From assembly GCF_021290925.1 (NCBI RefSeq), contig NZ_JAJSLX010000001.1:1550001-1614000 (forward strand): a DNA stretch of 64,000 bases, written 5' to 3'. The notes below the pieces were generated by a model, which saw only the letters and a list, made by a program, of their open reading frames with translations, made no database searches and was not told the DNA's origin. This document shows, piece after piece, positions 25,911 to 35,936 of the stretch. Position 1 is the stretch's first letter. The number at the start of each line of letters is the position of its first letter. Origin of the DNA: Sessilibacter corallicola (GTDB lineage: Bacteria > Pseudomonadota > Gammaproteobacteria > Pseudomonadales > Cellvibrionaceae). Both the position numbers and the translations under genes were made by a program.

Positions 25911-27374
25911 TTAGTACGCATTCTTCGACAACAGAGTAAAGGGCGTCATCACAAGGATTTTCAAATCCAGCAGAGGCGTCCAGGAGTTGATGTACTCAAG
26001 ATCGCTCTTAACACGCGCTTCCATTTCTTCTATGTTCGCCGTCTCGCCACGAAAACCGCGAATCTGCGCCAAACCAGTCATTCCAGGCTTAACACGACCA
26101 CGGGCCATGTACTGACGGATCTTGTCGCTGTAATACTGGTTGTGGGAAATTGCGTGGGGTCGTGGACCCACCAACGACATGCTGCCAAACAAAACATTAA
26201 ACAGTTGTGGCAGTTCATCGAGGCTGGTTTTCCTCAAAAAATTGCCGATTGGCGTAATTCTGCTGTCACCGCGCGTAGCCTGTTGTACAAAGCCGTTTTC
26301 CTGGTGCTCGTACATACTGCGAAACTTATAAACATTAAACTTACTGCCGTCCCAACCGTCACGTTGTTGCTTAAAGATGATCGCACCAGAAGAGGTGTAT
26401 TTCACCGCAGCGGCAATCACCAGCAATACCGGGCTCAAAGCAATGATCAGCAATCCGGCAAGAACACGATCAAACATACCTTTCACAAAGGATTTAAATC
26501 CGCTGTAGTGCGGTGTTTCGTTGAGTGTGATCAACGGCAAACCGCCAATCTCACGCACACAGTGATTTAACAGATCCAACTCATAAATATCAGGCACCCA
26601 AATAACATCGATTTGCTTGTGTTGAAGCGCTTGATAATACTGAGCAATTTCCGGCGTCTTAGCCAAGCTCAAGGTAATATAAACTCGGTTAATTTCCCGA
26701 TTTTCAATTTTCTTTTCGATCTCTTTTAAATTTGCGATTAAATTTACCGAATCTGACAATTCTGGATTATTGAACTTGCCAGACAAATCGCAGATACCGA
26801 CAATTTTTTCATCCAACCAAATGTTGTTTACCATCTTCGAAGCAAGTAATTCCACCGCGCTGCCGGAACCAATAATTACAGACGCCGTTCGCTTCGATGA
26901 ACGATTGACTAAAAATAAGCGCAATCGAAAGCAAAAACCCGACACCAGTATTTGCGCGGCCAAGCTAGACACCAACCAGCCAAATAAAATACCGGGATCT
27001 AGCGCTTCTAATGTTGAAGTGAATACCGCAACGGAAATAATAATGGCAACGACCAACGCCCACGCGCGACTTAAACGAGACAACCCCGCTAAACCGACCA
27101 GTGATTTTCGACCGATACCTAATTTTGGATAAACTAATAACACCGAAAATGCAGTAATGGCACATAAAAATCGGCAGCCCGAATCAAAGGGGTGACCGGA
27201 TAAATACAACTGCAAATACAATGGAAAAACTGCGGCAATTAAATATAAACAATATTCGATGTAGCGAAATAACCCATCGTGGGTCTGTAAAAGTCGTTTG
27301 TGGAAACGACCGGGTCTGATGTCTTCCTCCGCCTGCGATGAAACAAATGCAGGCAAATCCTGGGTTGAGTTCAT
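25911..27374 (-). CDS. Undecaprenyl-phosphate glucose-phosphate transferase (WcaJ-like)
   Basis: Inner-membrane priming enzyme that moves a hexose-1-phosphate from UDP-hexose to undecaprenyl phosphate to start exopolysaccharide or colanic-acid-like polymer synthesis. The 487-aa protein has four to five membrane segments in the N-terminal half (to about 175), a nucleotide-binding-like domain at about 180-290, and a C-terminal bacterial sugar transferase domain from about 297 ([82 protein letters not shown]). ATG 27374 has AAGGA seven bases upstream. No other polysaccharide genes are nearby, so it may act as a lone initiating enzyme. The exact sugar is not readable from sequence. Confidence 0.93.
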   Translation of the reverse strand: MNSTQDLPAFVSSQAEEDIRPGRFHKRLLQTHDGLFRYIEYCLYLIAAVFPLYLQLYLSGHPFDSGCRFLCAITAFSVLLVYPKLGIGRKSLVGLAGLSRLSRAWALVVAIIISVAVFTSTLEALDPGILFGWLVSSLAAQILVSGFCFRLRLFLVNRSSKRTASVIIGSGSAVELLASKMVNNIWLDEKIVGICDLSGKFNNPELSDSVNLIANLKEIEKKIENREINRVYITLSLAKTPEIAQYYQALQHKQIDVIWVPDIYELDLLNHCVREIGGLPLITLNETPHYSGFKSFVKGMFDRVLAGLLIIALSPVLLVIAAAVKYTSSGAIIFKQQRDGWDGSKFNVYKFRSMYEHQENGFVQQATRGDSRITPIGNFLRKTSLDELPQLFNVLFGSMSLVGPRPHAISHNQYYSDKIRQYMARGRVKPGMTGLAQIRGFRGETANIEEMEARVKSDLEYINSWTPLLDLKILVMTPFTLLSKNAY

Positions 27375-27774
27375 GTGTAATTCCTTTTCCTTGGAGCTAT
27401 TGAGCAGGGTTCACCTCTTCCTGAACAAAAGGTCAAATATTATCATTAGTTATTATTAATGTGCGTTTCATCACATTTTTTTTGTAGCTGTAAGCATAAT
27501 TAAGCGCGTAAATTCACACAAGTGGCGCGTAAAAACGTTTTTATTCTTAAAATCGTTATTTTTATTTCATATCGAGGTATTCACGGGTTTTGGCCGGTTT
27601 TTAATTAGCAGCCGCTTGTGTACCCGTGTAAATCTGTACAAAAAATTTTGCAATCGTAAAAATAAGACGCCGTGTAATTTACAAAACAGCCGCGCCTTAA
27701 ATACGAAAAAAATAAATCAGAAAAAATTAATTTATGCTTTTCTTAAAATAAAAAATATAATTTAAGAAGAATAA
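27375..27774. other. AT-rich intergenic region
   Basis: About 400 bp between the WcaJ-like gene and the GNAT gene, both on the minus strand. It is very AT-rich, with several runs of T or A. It should hold the WcaJ-like promoter. No ORF, repeat or clear hairpin was seen. Confidence 0.5.
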
Positions 27775-28257
27775 TTATTCATTCGCAAACTTTTCTAAAT
27801 CGTCACCAGCCAATCGATAAATAATCCATTCGCTTTGCGGTTTCGCACCAATGGACTGATAAAATTGAATTGCCGGTTCGTTCCAGTCCAAAACCGCCCA
27901 CTCAAAACGTCCACAACCTTCTGAATAAGCAAGTTTAGCAAGGTATTTAATTAACGCCTTACCCGCACCCAAATTTCTATAATTAGGAGACACAAATAAA
28001 TCTTCTAGATAAATACCTTTTTTGCCGAGCCAAGTTGAGTAATTGTAAAAATAAACTGCAAAACCGATCGGTTCATTATTGTATTCACATATTAACGCTT
28101 TCGTATTTGAGTCTTCGGAAAAAACCGTCGACTCAATACTTTCTTGCGTTGCTTGTACTTGGTCGAGTGCTTTTTCGTAAATCGCCAACTCTTTTATAAA
28201 TTGAATAATTGTAGCGCTATCTTCAATGTTTGCTTTTCGAATACGTATTTCAGTCAC
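27775..28257 (-). CDS. GNAT-family N-acetyltransferase
   Basis: Acyl-CoA-dependent N-acetyltransferase of 160 aa. The GNAT core is complete: IRKANIEDSATIIQFIKEL at the start, then PIGFAVYFYNYSTWLGKKGI, YLEDLFVSPNYRNLGAGKAL (the R/Q-x-x-G-x-G/A acetyl-CoA loop) and WAVLDWNEPAIQFYQSIGAK. The pattern resembles the spermidine/diamine acetyltransferase-like and YhhY-like groups, but the substrate cannot be told. The start is GTG 28257 with AAGGA about nine bases upstream. It stands alone, downstream of pyk and its terminator. Confidence 0.9.
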   Translation of the reverse strand: MTEIRIRKANIEDSATIIQFIKELAIYEKALDQVQATQESIESTVFSEDSNTKALICEYNNEPIGFAVYFYNYSTWLGKKGIYLEDLFVSPNYRNLGAGKALIKYLAKLAYSEGCGRFEWAVLDWNEPAIQFYQSIGAKPQSEWIIYRLAGDDLEKFANE

Positions 28258-28321
28258 GAATATTTTTCCTTTTTACAGTTCGTACTGTGTTTGTTCTATG
28301 TTTTTTCAATGTAAAAACAAT

Positions 28322-28360
28322 AAAAAATGGCCAATCAATTTTTTATCGATTGGCCATTTT
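28322..28360 (-). terminator. Rho-independent terminator of pyk
   Basis: Thirteen-bp perfect stem AAAATGGCCAATC (28324-28336) / GATTGGCCATTTT (28348-28360) with an 11-base loop. On the minus strand it is followed by a run of T. It lies 25 bp after the pyk stop. Confidence 0.9.
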
Positions 28361-28384
28361 ATAGAATCATTAATACTGAGAATA

Positions 28385-29842
28385 TTAGAGTTCTTCTTCC
28401 GAACCTCGCCACTGTAAAATTTTAACGAGATTGGTTTGGCCACCGCTTCCAGAAATATCACCACAGGTAATCACAACGCGTTGACCACTGACCAGTTGCC
28501 CTGCGGCAGCGACAGTTTCAAGCGCCGAACGATAAACGTCATGGCCGTGTTCAGTTACATCATAAAAAATCGATTTCACGCCGCGATACAACGCCATTTT
28601 TCGGCACGTCACACGGTGGCGAGACAACGCATAAATGGGCAAGTGCGATTCTAAACGCGACATCAATAACGCCGTGCTACCCGACTCGGTCAAACAGATA
28701 ATCGCACCGATGTTGTACAAATGATTGGCCGCATAAATGGCCGACATCGCAATGCACGTATCGATACCATAAAAAGTTTCTTCTACTGCGCGCTTGGTAA
28801 TTTTTACATCCGGGTGCTGCTCCGCCCCCAAACACGTCGCCGCCATGGCGCGCACCACTTGAGCGGGAAAATTACCGGTGGCGGTTTCAGCTGATAACAT
28901 CACCGCGTCGGTGCCATCCAGCACCGCATTGGCTACATCAAACACCTCAGCCCGTGTTGGCACCGGAGAACTGATCATCGATTCCATCATTTGCGTGGCC
29001 GTGATGACTGGTTTGTTAGCCAAACGAGCAAAACGAATAATTTTCTTTTGCACGCCAATTAATTGCGGGTCACCAATCTCAACGCCCAAATCACCACGTG
29101 CAACCATCACGCCATCGGAAGCTTCAATCAACGCTCGCAAGGTATCTTCCGACGCAACCGCTTCTGCGCGTTCAATCTTCGAGACAATACCGGTTTTAAT
29201 GTTGGCTTGATTGAGTGCATCGCGCACCGGTTTTAAATCCGCAGCGCAACTGGGAAAAGAAACCGCTAAGTAATCGAGCTCTAACTCAATGGCGAGTTTT
29301 AAATCCTCTTCGTCTTTTGCCGTAATGGTCGGTGCCGACAAACCACCACCGAGACGATTTAAACCTTTGCGCGGCTTCAACGTACCGCCGGAAATAACTT
29401 TGCAGGTGACATCGGACTCATCCACCTGCATGACTTCCAATCGCATTAAGCCATCGTCGAGCAACAAGACATCACCTTTGGTCACAAATTTTGGCAATGC
29501 CTTGTAGCCAACGCTAATGCAGGTTTCGCTGTTGGGCTTATTGTCGTCGATAGTCAGTATAATTTCGGAGTCGTTGATCAATTCAACGGTATCTTTAACA
29601 AGATCACCGATGCGAATTTTGGGGCCCTGCAAATCCCCCAAAATGGCCGCGTTGCGATTTTTATTTTTGGCAACAGATCGAATGATTTCAGTTTGCTTTC
29701 GATGAGACTCGGCGCTGCCGTGGGAAAAATTCAACCGAAATACATTGACGCCTTCGTCCAACAAATTGGCAATCATTTCTGGGCTGGAAGAGGCGGGACC
29801 GACAGTCGCAACGATTTTTGTTCGTCGATGATAATGAGACAT
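28385..29842 (-). CDS. pykA: Pyruvate kinase (PykA type)
   Basis: Cytosolic glycolytic enzyme converting phosphoenolpyruvate and ADP to pyruvate and ATP. The 485-aa chain matches the PykA/type II isozyme length. It has RRTKIVATVGPASS at the start, NFSHGSAESHRKQTE, ILGDLQGPKIRIGD, SKIERAEAV, VMVARGDLGVEIG, TATQMMESMI, PTRAEVFDVANAVLDGTDAV and LSAETATGNFP. The C-terminal allosteric domain contains CLTESGSTALLMSRLESHLP. ATG 29842 has GGGA seven bases upstream and is preferred over TTG 29854. The gene is monocistronic between its own terminator and an upstream non-coding stretch. Confidence 0.97.
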   Translation of the reverse strand: MSHYHRRTKIVATVGPASSSPEMIANLLDEGVNVFRLNFSHGSAESHRKQTEIIRSVAKNKNRNAAILGDLQGPKIRIGDLVKDTVELINDSEIILTIDDNKPNSETCISVGYKALPKFVTKGDVLLLDDGLMRLEVMQVDESDVTCKVISGGTLKPRKGLNRLGGGLSAPTITAKDEEDLKLAIELELDYLAVSFPSCAADLKPVRDALNQANIKTGIVSKIERAEAVASEDTLRALIEASDGVMVARGDLGVEIGDPQLIGVQKKIIRFARLANKPVITATQMMESMISSPVPTRAEVFDVANAVLDGTDAVMLSAETATGNFPAQVVRAMAATCLGAEQHPDVKITKRAVEETFYGIDTCIAMSAIYAANHLYNIGAIICLTESGSTALLMSRLESHLPIYALSRHRVTCRKMALYRGVKSIFYDVTEHGHDVYRSALETVAAAGQLVSGQRVVITCGDISGSGGQTNLVKILQWRGSEEEL

Positions 29843-30067
29843 GATGTTTCCCAAGTTAGCGATTTACTGTAAACGTAATTTGAAACTCTGGTGAATCATC
29901 GCAGATTCGCGATCGTCTAAAAATAGAAACCGCACACTCGGTGCCTATGTTTCCAGAGTGCATTAATCAGAAACTCCTAAATCAGTATAATGGGATTTTA
30001 GGAATTCACCGAGATTGTGAATTAGCGATTTTCAGACAATAAAATCGCTGACAGAAAGGCAGGAAAG

Positions 30068-30099
30068 CGCCGGAGCGATCTCACGGCATCGCTCCGGCG
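30068..30099 (-). terminator. Terminator of the oxoprolinase-NRAMP-regulator operon
   Basis: Twelve-bp perfect GC-rich stem CGCCGGAGCGAT (30068-30079) / ATCGCTCCGGCG (30088-30099) with an 8-base loop, 34 bp after the regulator stop. The T-tract on the minus strand is short (CTTTCC). On the plus side TTTAAAAA follows. Confidence 0.75.
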
Positions 30100-30132
30100 T
30101 TTAAAAACACATTTAAAGCAGAATGCGCAGCG

Positions 30133-30648
30133 CTAAGACATAGACGCCGCAGCGCGAGCGGCTTGATCGTACAAGCCCGACAAGCCTCGCATGGTGGCGG
30201 CAATGTTCGACAGTTCTTCGGTATTTTTATCCAATCCGTTCAAGCTCGACAGCAAACATTGTCGACGCACTTCTCGGTATTCCTCACACAAATCGTGACC
30301 GGCTTTAGTAGTTGCGTAGAACACCTCTTTGCCGCGCTTGGTACCTTCTACCAACCCTAATTTAATCAGCTTTTTCAGCGAATAATTTACCGTGTGAGGA
30401 TCTTCGATATTCAACATAAAGCTGATATCAATGCGGCGTTGCTCATTGTCGCGATGATGAATATTGTGCAGAGTTAATACATCCACCACGCTCAATTCGG
30501 CTTGACCGGCAGCGGCAGAGCAACGAACGATCCACTTGCTGAACGCGTTGTAGAGAATCGTCATGGCGAACTCCACTTCCGACAATGGCCACTCGCTGTC
30601 TTCGGCGAGGTGTTTAGAAGAAACGATTTTTCGGTTGTCTTGACTCAT
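30133..30648 (-). CDS. Winged-helix (MarR-like) transcription regulator
   Basis: A 171-aa winged-helix DNA-binding protein. A helical N-terminal part (PLSEVEFAMTILYNAFSKWI) leads to the wHTH (ELSVVDVLTLHNIHHRDNEQ, HTVNYSLKKLIKLGLVEGTK, and the wing RGKEVFYATTKAGHDLCEEY). The frame is open farther upstream into the transporter gene, but ATG 30648 avoids that overlap and begins a normal-length family member. It is the last gene of the oxoprolinase operon, 89 bp after the transporter stop, so it probably controls the operon and perhaps the divergent TonB-dependent receptor. The ligand is unknown. Confidence 0.85.
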   Translation of the reverse strand: MSQDNRKIVSSKHLAEDSEWPLSEVEFAMTILYNAFSKWIVRCSAAAGQAELSVVDVLTLHNIHHRDNEQRRIDISFMLNIEDPHTVNYSLKKLIKLGLVEGTKRGKEVFYATTKAGHDLCEEYREVRRQCLLSSLNGLDKNTEELSNIAATMRGLSGLYDQAARAAASMS

Positions 30649-30737
30649 GACCAGAACGGTTCCATTGCGACAAAGACTTTGGACATTAGCTTTTGTGGAC
30701 AAAATATCAAGAACTTTTTCACCACTGGTTCGATCCT

Positions 30738-31955
30738 TTAAATCGCGCCAAGCGATCGCGCAATGAGTCGCAACCCCAAACCGGCAGTCAGTACCAACAC
30801 GCAACACCCGGCCAAATTTGCCGCCCACCCGTTAGTGTATTTGCCCAAAAGCTGGCGTTGGTTCAGTGCGTAAATCAAGAAACCGGCCATTACCGGCAAC
30901 AGCAAGCCATTGGCGAACTGAGCGAGAATAATCAGCTGAATCGGTTTAATGCCCGTCAACGACAACACCGCACCAATAACCAGAATACTCAAACTAATGA
31001 TGCGCGAGACCAACACTCGGCGTTGATCAGAGATATTTAAAATTTCCGACAGCGCATAGCTAGTCGCCAAAGGCGCGGTGATGGTACTGCTCAAACCTGC
31101 GGCAAACAGGCCCACCCCCAACAAATACTTAGAAAAACTGCCAAATAACGGCTCAAACTGAACCGCCATATCTGCCGCATTGGTGACACTTAAGCCTTGA
31201 GCAAAAATACTCGCTGCAGCCGTGGAGGCCACCAAAATTGCAATAATGCCGCCGAGACCAATGGACAAAACCGTGTCGGCACGGGCGGAGGCCAAATCGC
31301 GTTCGCCTTGCCAGCGATTTTTAGCCGCCGAGGCGTGAAGAAATAAATTGTAGGGCACAACAGTGGTACCAATAAGCGCGATAACGGTCAGCAAACTGCC
31401 GTCGGGAATTTTCGGAACGAAAAGCCCAGACAACATGGGTGATAACGCAGGCTTTACCGCAAAGAAAGTCAGTACAAATGCCAAGCCCATGATCAACACC
31501 AAACCAATCAAAAATTTTTCGATTTGGCGATAACTCCCAGCAAACAAAATGATGGCAGCAAACACAGACAACACCAAAACCGACGCTTTAAAAATCATCG
31601 TATTGTGCGAGGTAATCGCTTCAATACCGAGCGCCGCACCGGCTAGATTGCCCGCTTCGTAGGCGGCGTTACCGCCGAACAGTGCCAAGATGATCAGCAC
31701 TGTTAGCGGCCATCGCCAAGGCGAGGTTTCCAGGCTTTGGTGCAAAACCGCACCCAGTCCTTTACCCGAAATCGTGCCTAAGCGGGCCGACATTTCTTGG
31801 AGCACAATGGTCGCGATGGTTGCAAACAATAGTGCCCACAACAGCGCAAAACCGTAATTGGCGCCAGCGAGAGTACACGCGGTGACCGTTCCAGGACCGA
31901 TAAATGCGGCCGTCACCAATACACCTGGGCCAATATTCGTTAAACGCTTGATCAT
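30738..31955 (-). CDS. NRAMP-fold transporter with non-canonical substrate site
   Basis: An inner-membrane protein of 405 aa with about 11 membrane segments and the NRAMP (LeuT-fold) pattern: IGPGVLVTAAFIGPGTVTAC in TM1, TIVLQEMSARLG in TM2, GTTVVPYNLFLHAS in TM6. Classical NRAMP metal carriers have DPGN in TM1 and MPHN in TM6; here these read GPGT and VPYN, so the metal-binding Asp, Asn and Met are absent. ATG 31955 has GGGA eight bases upstream (GTG 32000 is an alternative). It lies between a 5-oxoprolinase/hydantoinase gene (85-bp gap) and a regulator. In Bacillus subtilis the NRAMP-family protein YcsG is encoded with PxpABC 5-oxoprolinase, so an organic substrate such as 5-oxoproline is a reasonable inference, not proven. 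Confidence 0.88.
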   Translation of the reverse strand: MIKRLTNIGPGVLVTAAFIGPGTVTACTLAGANYGFALLWALLFATIATIVLQEMSARLGTISGKGLGAVLHQSLETSPWRWPLTVLIILALFGGNAAYEAGNLAGAALGIEAITSHNTMIFKASVLVLSVFAAIILFAGSYRQIEKFLIGLVLIMGLAFVLTFFAVKPALSPMLSGLFVPKIPDGSLLTVIALIGTTVVPYNLFLHASAAKNRWQGERDLASARADTVLSIGLGGIIAILVASTAAASIFAQGLSVTNAADMAVQFEPLFGSFSKYLLGVGLFAAGLSSTITAPLATSYALSEILNISDQRRVLVSRIISLSILVIGAVLSLTGIKPIQLIILAQFANGLLLPVMAGFLIYALNQRQLLGKYTNGWAANLAGCCVLVLTAGLGLRLIARSLGAI

Positions 31956-32039
31956 TGTTGCTTCCCTATCCGAAATTACACTGTCTGCCTTTAGCGACAC
32001 CTATACCTTTACCTTTTATACCTTTATCTAGGGCAAAGC

Positions 32040-35000
32040 TTATTCCTCTTTGCCAAAACCGCCGCCGGTTGGCGTAACCACATTGATCGAATCCCCCGGT
32101 TCCACCGATTCGTGAGCGCAACCTCCGAGCGGAATTTCATGCCCGTCGGCTCGCTCAATCCAGTTTTTGCCAATTTCCCCGTCTTGGCCGCCGTGCAAAC
32201 CGTAGGGTGGAATTTTGCGGTGATCGGATAAGATCGAGCATTGCATGGATTCTAAAAACCGGATGCGTCGATAAATTCCGTCGCCGGCATTCCATTTGCC
32301 GCACCCACCGGAACCGCGACGAATCGAAAACTCATCCAGCATGACGGGATACCGCGCTTCCATAATTTCTGGGTCGGTCAAACGGGTGTTGGTCATGTGC
32401 GTATGCACTGCCGCCGTACCATTGAAGCCTGGACCGGCAGGACTGCCCGAACAAATGGTTTCGTAGTATTGGTAGCGCGCATTGCCAAAGGTGAGATTGT
32501 TCATCGTGCCCTGGCTTGAGCCGAGCACACCCAAGGCCGCAAACAACGCATTGGTCACCGCTTGGCTAGTTTCTACGTTTCCGGCAACTACCGCTGCGGG
32601 ATAGGTCGGGTTTAACATTGAACCGTCGGGAACCCGAATATCAATGGGTTTCATGCATCCGGCATTGAGCGGAATATCGTCGTTTACCAAGCACCGAAAC
32701 ACGTACAAAACCGCCGCCTGAGTAATCGCTTTGGGGGCGTTGAAATTGGTGTCTAACTGAGCGCTGGTACCAGTGAAATCCACCGCCGCCGAACGCGTGG
32801 TTTTATCGACCGTAATCTGAACCTGAACTTGAGCACCGGAATCTAGGCGATGGGTGAATTGACCATCGTCGAGTTTCATGATCGCCGCGCGAACCGATTC
32901 CTCGGCACTGGCCTGAATGTGGCCCATGTAGGCGTGAACCACATCGAGCGAATATTGCTTAACGAGCTTACGAAGCTCATTGGCACCGGTGTTGTTCGCC
33001 GCAATCTGAGCCATCAAATCGGCAATATTTTGATCGATATTCCTGGCCGGGTAGGGTGCTTTGCCAAGCTCTGCCCGGATTACCTCAGTTTGGAATTCGC
33101 CTTGATCCACCAACTTAACGCAATCGAGAATCACGCCTTCCTCGGTGATGTTCTTTCCTTTTGGTGACATCGAGCCCGGCGCAATGCCTCCGACATCTTC
33201 GTGGTGAGCACGACTGGCAAGATAAAAGATAATCTTCTGATTATCTTCGTCGTAAACGGGGGTTACGACGGTAATATCGGGAAGATGCGAGCCGCCGTTA
33301 TAGGGATCGTTTTGCACAAACACATCGCCGGGGCGAATATTGTCAGCGCGATCAATAATCACCTTAACGCTGGAATCCATCGAGCCAAGATGCACCGGTA
33401 CATGCGGCGCGTTCGCCACCAAATTGCCGTTGTTATCAAACACCGCACAGGAGAAATCTAAGCGCTCTTTCACGTTCACCGACTGCGACGTGTTACGCAA
33501 GACAATGCCCATTTGTTCGGCAACCGACATAAACAGGTTGTTAAAAATCTCTAAAGTGACGGGATCGTAAGCGCTGGTGACACTAGATGAAGCCTTAACG
33601 GGAGATGTCTCAGAACTAACGTTTTCAGAGACCTGAACGCGATCTAAGACAATGTGTTGATACTCAGTCACGCGGGCGCGCCAGTTGACCTCAACAACAA
33701 TGGTGCCGGTGGCTTCGATGATAATGGCCGGGCCAACAATTTCGTGGCCAAAGGCAAGATCATCAATGTTGTAAACAGGCGTTTCGTGCCAGCAGCCTGC
33801 GGAATGCATCGGCCTGGTGATCACGGCTTCAGGTTTATTGATCGCAGCTTGTGTGGCGCGAATTTCCGGTGGCGATTCGCCGCCGCCAAAAGACGCTAAA
33901 CCGACGGTTTCAACGACGATGGCTTTATCTTTAGCAACAAAGCCAAACTGACGCTTGTGGTGATTTTCGAAATCAGCCTGCATTTCAGCAATAGAAGCGC
34001 AAGCAACCTGAATACTGGTATCGGTGCCTTGGTAGCGTAACAACGCCCAAGGTTTGTGATTTATCTGAGACTGATCCAAGCCTTGTTCGGCTAAATCCTG
34101 GCAATTAATCTCGGTCAGCTTGCGGATACTTTGCGTAATTTGTTGGAGTATTTGCTCACTGAGAATTTCTTCGATCACTTCCTGGCGCTCGGTACTGACA
34201 TCGGCCAAGCCCATACCGTAGGCCGACAACACACCCGACAGCGGATGCAAAAATATCGTGGTCATACCAAGGCGATCAGCCACCAAGCACGCGTGTTGAC
34301 CACCGGCACCGCCAAAACAATTGAGCACGTAATTCTTAACGTCGTAACCGCGGGAAACAGAAATTTTCTTAATCGCCTGGGCCATGTGCTCAATGGCAAC
34401 TTCGAGAAAACCCTCCGCAACCGCTTCTGGCGTGCGGCCGTCACCCATTTGCGCGCCGATATCGGCAAACGCTTGCAGAGCCGCCTGGCGGTCCAACGGT
34501 TGATTTTGATTGGGACCGAAAATGTGCGGGAAATAATCTGGCTGAATTTTCCCCAAACAGACGTTGATGTCGGTCACTGCTAATTGCCCGCCTCGGCGAT
34601 AACACACCGGTCCGGGATTGGCACCGGCGGATTCTGGACCAACGCGAAACCGACTGCCGTCGTAAGAAAGCAGAGAACCGCCACCGGCAGCGACCGTATG
34701 AATGTACATCATCGGCACACGCATACGAACGCCCGCAACTTCGGTTTCATACACCTTTTCGTAATCACCGGCAAAATGAGAAACGTCGGTGGAGGTGCCC
34801 CCCATATCGAAACCGATGATTTTATCGAAACCGGCCAGCTTAGCCGTGTGTGTGGCGCCGACAATACCGCCAGCGGGGCCCGACAAAATGGCGTCGCGAC
34901 CGCGGAATTTACTCGCGTCGGTAAGGCCACCGGACGATTGCATAAACAGCAATTTACCCGGTTGGTTTTGTTGGCCAACGGCTTCGGCAATACGATCGAC

Positions 35001-35690
35001 GTAACGGCGCAAAATTGGCGTCAGATAGGCGTCAACAACGGTGGTTTCGCCACGCGGTACAATCTTGGTGAGCGGGCTGACTTCTTGGCTCGATGAAATT
35101 TGAGTAAAGCCAACTTCTTTCGCCAGCTCCGCTAATTTTTGTTCATGTTGAGGAAATCGATAGGCGTGCATTAACACGATGGCGACGGTGCGAAAGCCCT
35201 GATCGTAAGCGTCTTGCAAAGCGGCCAATGCGTGCTCGGTATCCAACGGTTTTAATACGTCGCCGTCGTGGTTGATTCGCTCTTTCACCTCAACAACCGT
35301 TTCGTACAAAAGCGTTGGCTTTTTGATGTTCAGGGCAAACGTTTCTGGCCGCGCTTGGTGGCCAATCTCCAAAATATCACCCAAACCTTCTGAAACCATC
35401 AACAGGGTGCGCTCGCCTTGGCGCTCAAGCAGCGCGTTGGTGGCGACCGTGGTGCCCATTTTTATCGCGCTAAAACTCTCAGCTGGAATGGCTTGTTCTG
35501 AGGTTAGCCCCAAGAATTCACGAATGCCTTGCAGTGCCGCGTCTTTGTATGCCTCGGGGTTTTCCGACAATAACTTCTTGGTGTGCAACTGACCTTCGGG
35601 ATCTTTGGCCACGATGTCGGTAAAGGTACCGCCACGATCTATCCAGAATTGCCATTGATCTTTACTTCGGTATTGGAGCGAATTTTCCAT
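32040..35690 (-). CDS. Fused ATP-dependent 5-oxoprolinase/hydantoinase (HyuA-HyuB)
   Basis: A single 1,216-aa chain joining HyuA (about 1-690) and HyuB (about 705-1216), the layout of eukaryotic OPLAH and bacterial fused oxoprolinases. HyuA motifs: [60 protein letters not shown] and [20 protein letters not shown]. HyuB motifs: [59 protein letters not shown] and [12 protein letters not shown] near the C-terminus. The likely reaction is ATP-driven ring opening of 5-oxo-L-proline to glutamate; hydantoins are the alternative. Cytosolic. First gene of a minus-strand operon with the NRAMP-fold transporter and the winged-helix regulator; a TonB-dependent receptor is divergent. Confidence 0.93.
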   Translation of the reverse strand: MENSLQYRSKDQWQFWIDRGGTFTDIVAKDPEGQLHTKKLLSENPEAYKDAALQGIREFLGLTSEQAIPAESFSAIKMGTTVATNALLERQGERTLLMVSEGLGDILEIGHQARPETFALNIKKPTLLYETVVEVKERINHDGDVLKPLDTEHALAALQDAYDQGFRTVAIVLMHAYRFPQHEQKLAELAKEVGFTQISSSQEVSPLTKIVPRGETTVVDAYLTPILRRYVDRIAEAVGQQNQPGKLLFMQSSGGLTDASKFRGRDAILSGPAGGIVGATHTAKLAGFDKIIGFDMGGTSTDVSHFAGDYEKVYETEVAGVRMRVPMMYIHTVAAGGGSLLSYDGSRFRVGPESAGANPGPVCYRRGGQLAVTDINVCLGKIQPDYFPHIFGPNQNQPLDRQAALQAFADIGAQMGDGRTPEAVAEGFLEVAIEHMAQAIKKISVSRGYDVKNYVLNCFGGAGGQHACLVADRLGMTTIFLHPLSGVLSAYGMGLADVSTERQEVIEEILSEQILQQITQSIRKLTEINCQDLAEQGLDQSQINHKPWALLRYQGTDTSIQVACASIAEMQADFENHHKRQFGFVAKDKAIVVETVGLASFGGGESPPEIRATQAAINKPEAVITRPMHSAGCWHETPVYNIDDLAFGHEIVGPAIIIEATGTIVVEVNWRARVTEYQHIVLDRVQVSENVSSETSPVKASSSVTSAYDPVTLEIFNNLFMSVAEQMGIVLRNTSQSVNVKERLDFSCAVFDNNGNLVANAPHVPVHLGSMDSSVKVIIDRADNIRPGDVFVQNDPYNGGSHLPDITVVTPVYDEDNQKIIFYLASRAHHEDVGGIAPGSMSPKGKNITEEGVILDCVKLVDQGEFQTEVIRAELGKAPYPARNIDQNIADLMAQIAANNTGANELRKLVKQYSLDVVHAYMGHIQASAEESVRAAIMKLDDGQFTHRLDSGAQVQVQITVDKTTRSAAVDFTGTSAQLDTNFNAPKAITQAAVLYVFRCLVNDDIPLNAGCMKPIDIRVPDGSMLNPTYPAAVVAGNVETSQAVTNALFAALGVLGSSQGTMNNLTFGNARYQYYETICSGSPAGPGFNGTAAVHTHMTNTRLTDPEIMEARYPVMLDEFSIRRGSGGCGKWNAGDGIYRRIRFLESMQCSILSDHRKIPPYGLHGGQDGEIGKNWIERADGHEIPLGGCAHESVEPGDSINVVTPTGGGFGKEE

Positions 35691-35763
35691 GGGTCAAATA
35701 TACCTATTGTCGAATATATCTATGGAGTTATTAATCAGAATGGATAGTTATTATTCATAATAC

Positions 35764-35791
35764 GTTGACAATTTACCAACGTAAAGTCAAC
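35764..35791. promoter_or_regulatory. Inverted repeat in the oxoprolinase / TonB-receptor divergent promoter
   Basis: Arms GTTGAC (35764-35769) and GTCAAC (35786-35791) flank a 16-base spacer in the 246-bp gap between the divergent genes. The left arm continues into a perfect -35 sequence TTGACA (35765-35770) on the plus strand; the -10 is not obvious. It is a candidate operator for the operon's winged-helix regulator. Confidence 0.35.
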
Positions 35792-35936
35792 ATAACCTAC
35801 AAATCAGAATAAAAAACGTACATAAAATGGATTTTCTTGTCGGGTCAACTCGGCAGGTTTCCGAATAAAAGCCATTCATGAGAGCCGTATATCCAATTAC
35901 TTGCTAGACACCTAAATAAGGGGAGAAAGAGTTGAT

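Noticed and set aside
30649-30828. N-terminal extension of the winged-helix regulator by 60 codons
   Set aside because: It would overlap the transporter gene by about 90 bp and adds no domain; ATG 30648 gives a normal-length family protein.
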